Positions 1-6,226 of a stretch of DNA of 8,579 bases are shown one piece after another. The DNA comes from JBEGQX01 sp041180805. GTDB taxonomy: Bacteria; Planctomycetota; Planctomycetia; Gemmatales; Gemmataceae. The position numbers and the translations under genes were made by a program. Within the stretch, counting starts at the first letter, position 1. Every line of letters starts with the position of its first letter. Under the pieces are notes generated by a model. That model had not been told where the DNA came from. It made no database searches and was given only the letters and a program-made list of their open reading frames with translations. The stretch lies in contig JBEGQX010000012.1 of assembly GCA_041180805.1 (NCBI GenBank), positions 1-8,579 of the forward strand, written 5' to 3'.

Positions 1-236
1 AGCCGCCATTCTTTTTGGGCTGCATCCAGCACAAAGACCCGGTCATGCCAAACCTTGGTGCCGCCCTCCCAGGGTTTCTTGTCAGGGAAGTTGGCCCCGC
101 CGGCCGCCACCAGTTTGTCACCCGCCACCCCTGCAAACATCGAGGCAAAACCTGCCTCATCGGGCAGCGGCGGAAGATTTTCCCAACCCTGCTGCTGGAA
201 AATCATCATCATTCCAACCGTCAGCATTCCCTGCAT
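1..236 (-). CDS. nanM: N-acetylneuraminate epimerase-like kelch mutarotase (5' part, cut by window edge)
   Basis: The first 78 codons of a gene running off the left edge. The protein contains LPPLPDEAGFASMFAGV followed by AGGANFPDKKPWEGG and KVWHDRVFVLD. This is the characteristic opening of the cyclically permuted kelch-repeat mutarotases related to E. coli NanM, which speed conversion of the alpha-anomer of N-acetylneuraminate released by sialidases to the beta-anomer. Family members are usually about 350-380 residues, so roughly four fifths is missing. The ATG at 236 has AAAGG seven bases upstream and lies one codon after the stop of the esterase gene, in the same reading frame (TAG GCC ATG). 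It is therefore the last visible gene of the sialidase operon and probably translationally coupled. The N-terminus (MQGMLTVGMMMIFQQQ) is hydrophobic but has no positive charge, so export is uncertain. The family call is confident; the exact substrate is inferred from the neighbours. Confidence 0.85.
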   Translation of the reverse strand, partial: MQGMLTVGMMMIFQQQGWENLPPLPDEAGFASMFAGVAGDKLVAAGGANFPDKKPWEGGTKVWHDRVFVLDAAQKEWR

Positions 237-239
237 GGC

Positions 240-1292
240 CTAGCCTTTCAGGTATCGGGCGAAATGATCCCTGGTAAGCTTCCACATCTCATCGCTTAGC
301 ACATGGCCGGTCTTTTCCTGAATGAACCAGGTAAACTTATCACCGGCGTTCTTCGCCTTGTAGGCATTTTGGATGACAGGCATGGCGGCACGAACCTCTT
401 CGATGGGGCTGCCATCGTCGGTCTCACCAAAGTTCAGGTGCAGAGGCCTGGGGGCAATCAACCCGACAATATCCGGAATGTCACCATGCTGGCGCCAGCC
501 GGGCACATAGTTTGGGAAACAATGAATAAGGTTGGTGCGCTCCATGGCCTTGTAGGTCGGCATGCAGCAATTTCCCACCAGCGCCTTCAGCCTGGGTTCC
601 CATGGACCCACCTGCCAGGTGTGGGTGGAACCCATGGAATGGCCGTAGCAGCCCAGTTTGTCTGCCTTGACCTCTGGCCGCGAAGAAATGAAATCCACCG
701 CGCGCTTCATGTCCAGAATGTTTTTCCAAGCCAGGCATTTGCCCTGCACCACATACATGCCAAAAAGATAATGCTCCAGGTTTCGGCCATTCAGGTTCTT
801 GTTGTTTTGAGGGTTCGGCTTCACATTCCTTTCCCCAAAACCAGCGGCATCCGGGCAAAGCACCACATAGCCTTCACGCGCCAGCGCCTGGCCTGTCATG
901 TGCATCTTGCCATAATTGGGTGACCGCACACCCGCCGGCTCATCCTTGCCCACCTCGTACTGGCCGGCATGCTGGTGCCAAATGCAAATGCCCGGTGCCT
1001 GGTTCTTCTCATTCACACCATCCGGAACAAGCAGCCAGGCAGCAATTCTCTCAGCCGCCTCTACCATATAACTGACCCGGTGCAGCAGGTAGCCTTCCTT
1101 CTGCTCGGTCTTCTCCACCCGTGGTTCCAGGGGCTGCCCCTCGGGCCAGGGCCCGCCAAGGCACTGGAGAAGCTTTTTGCGTTTTTCCGCATCACTGTCG
1201 GAAGACAGGGGTTGAGCCGCGTTCGCGGGAAGCGCGGCAGCCAGAGTGGCACCCACCGCCGCACCCAGGAAATTCCTTCTCTGCCTGCGCAT
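240..1292 (-). CDS. Tat-exported alpha/beta-hydrolase (acetyl-xylan-esterase/dienelactone-hydrolase-like) in sialic acid operon
   Basis: A 350-residue secreted serine hydrolase. The N-terminus MRRQRRNFLGAAVGATLAAA has a twin-arginine signal (RRNFLG), with likely cleavage after PANA near residue 25. The catalytic set is visible: nucleophile Ser219 in GHSMG, an Asp at 292 or 293 in GETDDGSP, and His330 in EKTGHVLS. An oxyanion-type block WHQHAG is near residues 105-110. This pattern resembles the acetyl-xylan-esterase/dienelactone-hydrolase group of alpha/beta-hydrolases and is not the SGNH fold of known sialate O-acetylesterases. The ATG at 1292 was chosen because GGAG sits seven bases upstream. 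A TTG two codons earlier would leave only one base after that GGAG. The gene lies 15 bases after the AGE gene and 3 bases before the mutarotase, so it belongs to the sialic acid operon. It may remove acyl groups from sialoglycans or other host-type glycans. That role is inferred from position; the substrate is unknown. Confidence 0.85.
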   Translation of the reverse strand: MRRQRRNFLGAAVGATLAAALPANAAQPLSSDSDAEKRKKLLQCLGGPWPEGQPLEPRVEKTEQKEGYLLHRVSYMVEAAERIAAWLLVPDGVNEKNQAPGICIWHQHAGQYEVGKDEPAGVRSPNYGKMHMTGQALAREGYVVLCPDAAGFGERNVKPNPQNNKNLNGRNLEHYLFGMYVVQGKCLAWKNILDMKRAVDFISSRPEVKADKLGCYGHSMGSTHTWQVGPWEPRLKALVGNCCMPTYKAMERTNLIHCFPNYVPGWRQHGDIPDIVGLIAPRPLHLNFGETDDGSPIEEVRAAMPVIQNAYKAKNAGDKFTWFIQEKTGHVLSDEMWKLTRDHFARYLKG

Positions 1293-1307
1293 GATCAAAC
1301 TCCGCTG

Positions 1308-2486
1308 TTATTTGCCCCGGTTCATCTCGCAACACAACTTCCAGCAGTACCACATGGCACGCGGGTGATGAAAGAAACTTTTCCAAAGGTTGCCCTTCAG
1401 TGTGGTGGAAACACCGCCATCCCGGTGAAGGTAGCCATACCATTCCCCATATTTGGGGTCTGCAAAGTGCTTGAATGACCACTCCCTGACTTGTTCATGC
1501 CACTGCAAGTATCTGCCGTCCGCAGTCAACTGCCAGGCCAGAAGCGTTGCGATCAGCGCCTCATCGTGTGGCCACCAGAATTTCATATCGTGCCAGTATT
1601 CCTGCACCGGTTTGCCATGCACATCCCGGAAATAAAACAGCCCGCCATGCTGCTGATCCCACCCGCGCTTCCACATCCAGTCCAGCATGTTGCAACCCAG
1701 GCGCACCCAATCTTGCCGCCTGCGGTTTTTGCCCTCTTCCAGCACGAACCAGGCACACTCAATGGCATGGCCGGGGTTCAAGGTGCGCCCGTCAAAATGA
1801 TCGATGATTCCACCCGAGGGATCCACCTGTTCCATCACACATTCAATTTCCGGCTTCACGAACCATTTTTCTATTTCTTCAATCATGCGTTCGATGCAAG
1901 CATCCAGCTCGGAATCGGCGCCCAAATTCAGGCGCAATTCCTGCGCGGTAACCATGGCTATCATGCGCGGCCCGATGCCCATGGCGGGCCTTTCCGCGGT
2001 GAACTTCGCGGGCATGAGGCCGGGGGTGAAATTCCACTGCATGAACTGGTCGAAGAGATCCTGCGCCCTGCTGCGTGACTTCTCACTTCCGGTCGCCCGG
2101 GCATGGGCCGCGAACGCGATCGCCGCAAAGGATTCACTAAAGGCATACCGCCGCTTGCGAATCGGTTTTCCCTCCCGGGTCACATGAAAGAACATCCTGC
2201 CATCGTCATCAAAGCAATGGTTGTTGATGAACCCCAGACCGGATTCCGCCCACTGCAACCACTGCGGGTTTTTCTCCACCTGGTTGTACAGGGTCAGCAG
2301 CATCCATGCGATGCGCCCCTGCGCCCAAACCGATTTGTCGGTATCCACCAGGCTGCCGTCCCTGTCCAGGCAGTGCAGATACCCACCGTGCTGAGTATCC
2401 ACACAACGGGGAAACCAGAATGGCAGGCAATCCTCCAGCAATTGCCTCCGGTAGAAAGGTTCCAGCTCTTTTGCAGATGTGTTCAT
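1308..2486 (-). CDS. N-acylglucosamine 2-epimerase (AGE / renin-binding-protein family)
   Basis: A 392-residue cytoplasmic protein without a signal peptide, of normal length for the family. AGE interconverts N-acetylmannosamine and N-acetylglucosamine; in sialic acid breakdown it turns the ManNAc made by the lyase into GlcNAc. Family blocks run in order: HGGYLHCLDRDG (33-44), KSVWAQGR with Arg58 (51-58), VTREGKPIRKRRYAFSESF (102-120, typical of bacterial AGEs), LNPGHAIECAW with His240 and Glu243, KFWWPHDEAL with His307 and Glu309, EWYGYLHRDG (348-357), and FFHHPRAM with His373. The two histidines His240 and His373 match the acid/base pair known in characterised AGEs. The ATG at 2486 has GAGG five bases upstream and follows the sialidase stop by 15 bases. 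Cellobiose or mannose 2-epimerases share the fold, but the sialidase, mutarotase and acetylesterase next door favour N-acyl sugars. Confidence 0.9.
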   Translation of the reverse strand: MNTSAKELEPFYRRQLLEDCLPFWFPRCVDTQHGGYLHCLDRDGSLVDTDKSVWAQGRIAWMLLTLYNQVEKNPQWLQWAESGLGFINNHCFDDDGRMFFHVTREGKPIRKRRYAFSESFAAIAFAAHARATGSEKSRSRAQDLFDQFMQWNFTPGLMPAKFTAERPAMGIGPRMIAMVTAQELRLNLGADSELDACIERMIEEIEKWFVKPEIECVMEQVDPSGGIIDHFDGRTLNPGHAIECAWFVLEEGKNRRRQDWVRLGCNMLDWMWKRGWDQQHGGLFYFRDVHGKPVQEYWHDMKFWWPHDEALIATLLAWQLTADGRYLQWHEQVREWSFKHFADPKYGEWYGYLHRDGGVSTTLKGNLWKSFFHHPRAMWYCWKLCCEMNRGK

Positions 2487-2501
2487 GAAGGCCTCAACCG
2501 C

Positions 2502-3635
2502 TTATTTTGTCCGGGTGACCCACTCCAGGGGGAAGCGCGCGAACGCAAGCTGTTCCACCCCGCTCTTGGGTCCGGTTTCGTACAGCACGCCGATGCTGCC
2601 ATCCGGCAAAACCGTCATCGAGGAATACTGGCAGGGTCGCTCGTCCAGAAGTTTTCCATCCGACCAGGTTTTGCCACCATCGGTGCTGGCACGAATGGTC
2701 AGGGCAATGCGCTGCCTGCTGGAATTCGGGTTCGAGAACAACAGCAATCCCTTGGGATGGCTTACCAGGCTTGCCATGCAGGTGGGGTCGGGGTTGACCC
2801 ACCAGGGCTCGCTCCATTTGCCACTACCTAGGTCGTCTTTCCAGTCATACCTTGCCCAGGCGCGCTTGCCCGGCCGCGATTCATCACGCATGGTGATCAG
2901 GATGTTGCCATCCGGCAGTTGTGCAACCATCGATTCACTGGTGGGTTTCCTGCCGGGGTATGCGGGCGCGCTGATGGCCCAGCTTTCGCCGCCATCCTTG
3001 CTAAAGATGAAACAGGAATGCGCCACCGCATCCGCATCACGATACTGCGCGGGGAACACCAGCGTTCCATCCTGCAACTGGATGCCGCTGCCCGGCCCCT
3101 GGAAGCAAAGCCTCCATTTTGCATCGCGACCCTTCAGCGTGGCGGAAATATTCATCGGCTTCGACCAGCTAACACCATCGTCCGAGCTTTTGGCGATCAC
3201 AAACTGGCCGGTCTCCTCGGGGGTAAGGCCCGGGCCGGAACCATTCCAGCCACGGTTCCCCTTGCTCCAGAGTGCTGCCACGAAAATATTGCCGGTCTTG
3301 CGATCCACAAGAATGGAAGGATCCCCCACGCCATTGCCACGGGCATCCTTCTCATTCTTGTCGTAATCCATGATGGTCTGCATCTTCTGCCAGGTCTTGC
3401 CCATGTCGGTGCTGCGCATCAGGCCCACATCGATGTCCGCGGGCAGATCGCCCGAGTGCTTGTGGCGCAGGTCAAACACCGCCAGCAAGGTACCCTTGGT
3501 GCTGCAGGCCAGCCCGGGAATACGATAGGTATGCACCCCATCATCACCACCCTTGCGAACCACGGTGCGAAACACACTCGGATCATCCGCCGCCAAGCTT
3601 GCCACCACCGCCAATAACAGGAATGCACGCACCAT
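2502..3635 (-). CDS. Secreted sialidase (exo-alpha-sialidase, GH33)
   Basis: A 377-residue exo-sialidase that releases terminal sialic acid from glycans. A short signal peptide (MVRAFLLLAVVASLA) is followed by a six-bladed propeller. The YRIP motif (37-40) carries the first triad arginine, Arg38. Four Asp boxes are visible: STDMGKTW (75-82), SSDDGVSW (150-157), SKDGGESW (212-219) and STDGGKTW (317-324). Other likely catalytic residues are Asp63 or Asp67 (acid/base, in GDLPADID), Glu234 (in TSESM), Arg250, Arg309 and nucleophile Tyr337 (in CQYSSM). The set looks complete, so the enzyme should be active. I see no carbohydrate-binding module, so it is a minimal catalytic domain. The ATG at 3635 has GGAGG seven bases upstream; a TTG one codon earlier is less well placed. 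This is the first gene of the minus-strand operon and would act in the periplasm or outside the cell. Confidence 0.93.
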   Translation of the reverse strand: MVRAFLLLAVVASLAADDPSVFRTVVRKGGDDGVHTYRIPGLACSTKGTLLAVFDLRHKHSGDLPADIDVGLMRSTDMGKTWQKMQTIMDYDKNEKDARGNGVGDPSILVDRKTGNIFVAALWSKGNRGWNGSGPGLTPEETGQFVIAKSSDDGVSWSKPMNISATLKGRDAKWRLCFQGPGSGIQLQDGTLVFPAQYRDADAVAHSCFIFSKDGGESWAISAPAYPGRKPTSESMVAQLPDGNILITMRDESRPGKRAWARYDWKDDLGSGKWSEPWWVNPDPTCMASLVSHPKGLLLFSNPNSSRQRIALTIRASTDGGKTWSDGKLLDERPCQYSSMTVLPDGSIGVLYETGPKSGVEQLAFARFPLEWVTRTK

Positions 3636-3674
3636 CAATCTTCCTCCACCGGTATGAATTTCAGAATTGCCAAA

Positions 3675-3703
3675 ATAACACGCCCGCCGGAAGACATCAG
3701 CAA
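3675..3703 (-). promoter_or_regulatory. Candidate sigma70-type promoter of the sialidase operon
   Basis: Read on the minus strand, TTGCTG (3703-3698) is followed after 17 bases by TGTTAT (3680-3675). The -10 matches TATAAT at four of six positions and the -35 is weak. The predicted start near 3668 would give a leader of about 30 bases containing the strong GGAGG site. Support is by position and spacing only. Confidence 0.25.
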
Positions 3704-3718
3704 ATTATTTGTTATGAT
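3691..3718 (+). promoter_or_regulatory. Candidate sigma70-type promoter of the sialate O-acetylesterase gene
   Basis: AAGACA (3691-3696), 16 bases, then TATGAT (3713-3718). The -10 matches consensus at five of six positions. Transcription would start near 3725, about 33 bases before the ATG. It interleaves with the candidate promoter of the opposite operon, so polymerase could probably not occupy both at once. An 8-base palindrome ATGATCAT (3714-3721) overlaps the -10 and could be part of an operator. Confidence 0.3.
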
Positions 3719-3757
3719 CATTCATTCTGGTTCACACTATTTTGGATGGAGATCATC

Positions 3758-5281
3758 ATGCGAATTGGATTGGTTCGGATTCTTGTCAGCCTTCATCTGA
3801 TTGGACTTACTCCTTTGGCTTTTGCCAATGTAAAGGTGCCGGCCATCTTTTCCGATCATGCGGTGCTGCAGCAGGATGCAAGCGTTCCCGTGTGGGGCTG
3901 GGCGGACAGTGGCGAGGAAGTAACCATCAGCATTGCAGGGCAGACAAAAACGACCAAGGCCGGCGCAGACGGCGCGTGGAGAGTAAACCTCGACAAGATC
4001 AGCAAGGGTGGCCCGCACACTTTGGAAATCAAGGGCAAAAACACCATCACCATCAAGGATGTTCTGGTGGGCGAGGTCTGGCTGGGTTCCGGTCAATCGA
4101 ACATGGCCATGACCGTGAATCGCTGCAAGGATTATGAAAAGGAGAAAGCCGCCGCCAATTTCCCGCAAATTCGCATGTTCAAGGAAGGCTCCGGTTCCAA
4201 CACCAAGCCCCAGCAAACCGGTTCGGGTAGCTGGGTGGTTTGCTCGCCGGAAACGGTGGGTGGATTCTCGGGCACAGCTTATTTCTTCGGCCGTAAACTT
4301 CATCAAAACCTGAAGGTTCCGGTGGGTCTGATCAATTCGTCGGTGGGTGGCACGCCCGTGGAATCGTGGACAAGCTACGAGGCCCAGGCCGCTGTCAGTT
4401 CTTTGAAACCGGTGCTGGAAAACTGGAAGAAACAGGAAGCCGAGTATGAACCCGCCAAGGCCGAGGCCAAATACAAGCAGGAACTTGAAAAGTTTCAAAA
4501 GGCAAAGGCCGCGGGGAAGGCCCCGGCACGGGCGCCACAAAAACCAACCCAGCCCAGGGAAAACAACCATCACCCCGGCAACCTCTTCAATGGCAAAATC
4601 AATCCGCTTATTCCCTACGCCATCCGTGGCGCGATCTGGTATCAGGGTGAAAACAACGCGGCCCGTGGCATTCCAAATTTGTACGGGGATCAGTTATCCA
4701 CGCTGATTAACGACTGGCGCGCCCGTTGGGGCCAGGGCGATTTCCCCTTTGCCTGGGTTCAGCTTCCCAACTTTCACAAATTGCAATCCGAACCGGTCGA
4801 GGCAACCGGCTGGGTAACGGTTCGTGAGGAAATGACAAGGACCCTGCGCCTGAAACATACCGGCATGGCTGTCACCCTGGATGCCGGCGAGGCCAACGAC
4901 ATTCACCCCAAGGATAAGCAAACCGTGGGGTATCGCCTGGCACTTTGGGCGCTGGCCACCGTGTACGGGCAGAAGATTCCCCATCAGGGCCCGACCCTGG
5001 CAGGCCATGAAACCAAAGGCAACCAGATCATTTTGCAGATGAAGAATACCGATGGTGGATTAAAAGCACAGAGCGATGGCCTGAAGGGCTTTGCGATTGC
5101 CGGCGCGGATAAGAAGTGGGTTTTCGCAAACGCCCGCATCGAAGGCGATAAGATTCTTCTAAGCCATGAAAGCATCAAGGCGCCATTATTTGCCCGCTAT
5201 GCCTGGGCCGACAACACCGTGGGGAACCTGTTCAACGGGGCGGGTCTTCCCGCCGGTCCATTCCGCACCGACAAGGATTAG
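3758..5281 (+). CDS. Secreted sialate O-acetylesterase (SGNH-type)
   Basis: A 507-residue protein with a signal peptide (residues 1-23, ending LAFA before NVKVPAIF). It should remove O-acetyl groups from sialic acids so that sialidase and lyase can act. Visible features: the opening FSDHAVLQQ and VPVWGWA, a beta-sandwich region to about residue 100, then VWLGSGQSNM with nucleophile Ser114, GGTPVESW (197-204), IWYQGEN (293-299), and DIHP with Asp381 and His383 as the rest of the triad. Residues about 215-268 form a Lys/Ala/Glu-rich helical insertion ending in a Pro-rich stretch, which I recall from planctomycete members of this family. The ATG at 3758 has GGAG six bases upstream. The frame is open back to 3599, but no signal peptide would lie at that N-terminus. 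It is divergent from the sialidase operon across 122 bases, which suggests co-regulation. Other acetylated sugars cannot be excluded as substrates. Confidence 0.9.
   Translation: MRIGLVRILVSLHLIGLTPLAFANVKVPAIFSDHAVLQQDASVPVWGWADSGEEVTISIAGQTKTTKAGADGAWRVNLDKISKGGPHTLEIKGKNTITIKDVLVGEVWLGSGQSNMAMTVNRCKDYEKEKAAANFPQIRMFKEGSGSNTKPQQTGSGSWVVCSPETVGGFSGTAYFFGRKLHQNLKVPVGLINSSVGGTPVESWTSYEAQAAVSSLKPVLENWKKQEAEYEPAKAEAKYKQELEKFQKAKAAGKAPARAPQKPTQPRENNHHPGNLFNGKINPLIPYAIRGAIWYQGENNAARGIPNLYGDQLSTLINDWRARWGQGDFPFAWVQLPNFHKLQSEPVEATGWVTVREEMTRTLRLKHTGMAVTLDAGEANDIHPKDKQTVGYRLALWALATVYGQKIPHQGPTLAGHETKGNQIILQMKNTDGGLKAQSDGLKGFAIAGADKKWVFANARIEGDKILLSHESIKAPLFARYAWADNTVGNLFNGAGLPAGPFRTDKD
5239..5254. 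other. GC-rich perfect stem-loop at the convergent gene ends
   Basis: GGCGGG TCTT CCCGCC forms a 6-base stem with a 4-base loop. It lies inside the last codons of the acetylesterase gene and 30-45 bases beyond the stop of the SOUL gene on the other strand. Neither strand has a T-run after it, so it is not a classical intrinsic terminator. It could still slow polymerase or protect the 3' end of the SOUL transcript. Confidence 0.3.
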
Positions 5282-5283
5282 GA

Positions 5284-6138
5284 TCATTTATTAGCCGGCA
5301 AAATAGCGTATTGAACCTCGTAATAACTAAGCGCAGCCGGCATGAATGGACTGTTATAACCTAAAACCCTTAAGTCGCCGGTGATCTGGCCGCTTTCGGG
5401 ATTCTTTTGCAGATACTCTACCAGCATGGTTTTGGCCTTGGAAATCGCCTCCGGCGTCATCTTCCCGTGCATTCCAATGCTTGCAACTGTTGTTTTGCTG
5501 GAATCGATCACATCGACTTTATCCTTGGTGCCTGTGGAACCCAATGCGGTTGACTGATAGAGGAAGGCCATCGAATTTTCCGACCACTTGTTGCCGTTTG
5601 GTTTCATGGTCATTTCAACAGGTGCGGTCATCTCAATCTTGTTTTTTTGAATGTGGTAAAAGAGGGTCATGAACTTGTTGGAGTTTCCAGCATCCGCGAC
5701 CTTGGCAAGCCTGTAAACAGGAAGCGTTTTGATTTCCACTTTACCAACCGGGGTGGGTTGTGGATAACCCTCTGGCAAAGGTGCCTCCATTTTTGGCTTG
5801 AAACTCAGCATGACAAAAGCTTCCAGCATCGCCTTGCGTATGCATTCAAACTTATCCCTGCCATCCGCGATGCTTTTGCTATTCTCTTTTCCATTCTTCA
5901 GGACATCCGCCACCAGGGGATAATCGGAAAACTGTCCGGCGATCTCATCACAAATATCGGAAAGCTTTTTATTTCTAAGATTCAAATCCTCGATTTTGAC
6001 CGCATCATCAAAATTTTGCCGAAACTCCACCACCCGTGGGTTTTGCGATGGCTTCTCGAACGCGAACGCAAAGCTATACACAAAAAGGTTTAGTAGACCC
6101 GCCAAAACCGGATAGAACAAGTTCAGCAACAGTTTCAT
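5284..6138 (-). CDS. Secreted SOUL heme-binding-family protein with N-terminal extension
   Basis: A 284-residue protein. Residues 4-27 are strongly hydrophobic and end FAFAF, which suggests a signal peptide or membrane anchor. The C-terminal part from about residue 133 is a SOUL domain: FMTLFYHIQKNKIEMTAPVEM (156-176, with the family's MTAPV), then VASIGMHGKMTPE (218-230), LRVLGYNSPF (256-265) and the final strand SYYEVQYAIL. SOUL proteins bind heme or porphyrins in some eukaryotic members; bacterial roles are poorly known and no heme ligand is certain here. Residues about 30-115 are a charged, probably helical extension with Cys63 and Cys99 that I do not recognise. The ATG at 6138 has AGGGG seven bases upstream. 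The TGA at 5284-5286 lies 2 bases from the end of the convergent acetylesterase gene. The upstream esterase gene is 88 bases away on the same strand, so co-transcription is possible. Confidence 0.82.
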   Translation of the reverse strand: MKLLLNLFYPVLAGLLNLFVYSFAFAFEKPSQNPRVVEFRQNFDDAVKIEDLNLRNKKLSDICDEIAGQFSDYPLVADVLKNGKENSKSIADGRDKFECIRKAMLEAFVMLSFKPKMEAPLPEGYPQPTPVGKVEIKTLPVYRLAKVADAGNSNKFMTLFYHIQKNKIEMTAPVEMTMKPNGNKWSENSMAFLYQSTALGSTGTKDKVDVIDSSKTTVASIGMHGKMTPEAISKAKTMLVEYLQKNPESGQITGDLRVLGYNSPFMPAALSYYEVQYAILPANK

Positions 6139-6226
6139 GATGGCACCCCTGGATGAATTACATAACTATTTTAGCTATGCCCCAACTCTAAATGCCATAG
6201 GCGGACAACCCTGAATGTGAAATACT

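Noticed and set aside
1293..1298. TTG start two codons upstream of the chosen start of the Tat-exported hydrolase
   Set aside because: Only one base would separate it from the GGAG; the ATG at 1292 has the normal seven-base spacing.
2479..3366. Long plus-strand ORF (295 codons) opposite the sialidase gene, and similar ones at 303-923, 1491-2078 and 2919-3617
   Set aside because: They lie antisense to genes with complete catalytic motifs, show no recognisable domain, and have the Pro/His/Arg-rich composition of codon-bias shadows.
3636..3638. TTG start one codon upstream of the chosen sialidase start
   Set aside because: The ATG at 3635 is better spaced from GGAGG and is the stronger start codon.
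3599..3757. N-terminal extension of the acetylesterase to the earliest possible start
   Set aside because: It would overlap the start of the sialidase gene and bury the signal peptide; the ATG at 3758 has a well-placed GGAG.
3737..4573. Minus-strand ORF (278 codons) opposite the acetylesterase gene
   Set aside because: It is antisense to a clear secreted esterase, and its sequence is low-quality, Gly/Leu/His-rich and without motifs.
6157..6185. Promoter-like TTGGGG, 17 bases, TGTAAT ahead of the SOUL gene (minus strand)
   Set aside because: Transcription would begin at the ribosome binding site itself, and the -35 matches only three of six positions.
6175..6200. CTATG ... CATAG inverted repeat between the esterase and SOUL genes
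   Set aside because: A five-base stem with a 16-base loop and no T-run is within chance expectation and does not look like a terminator.
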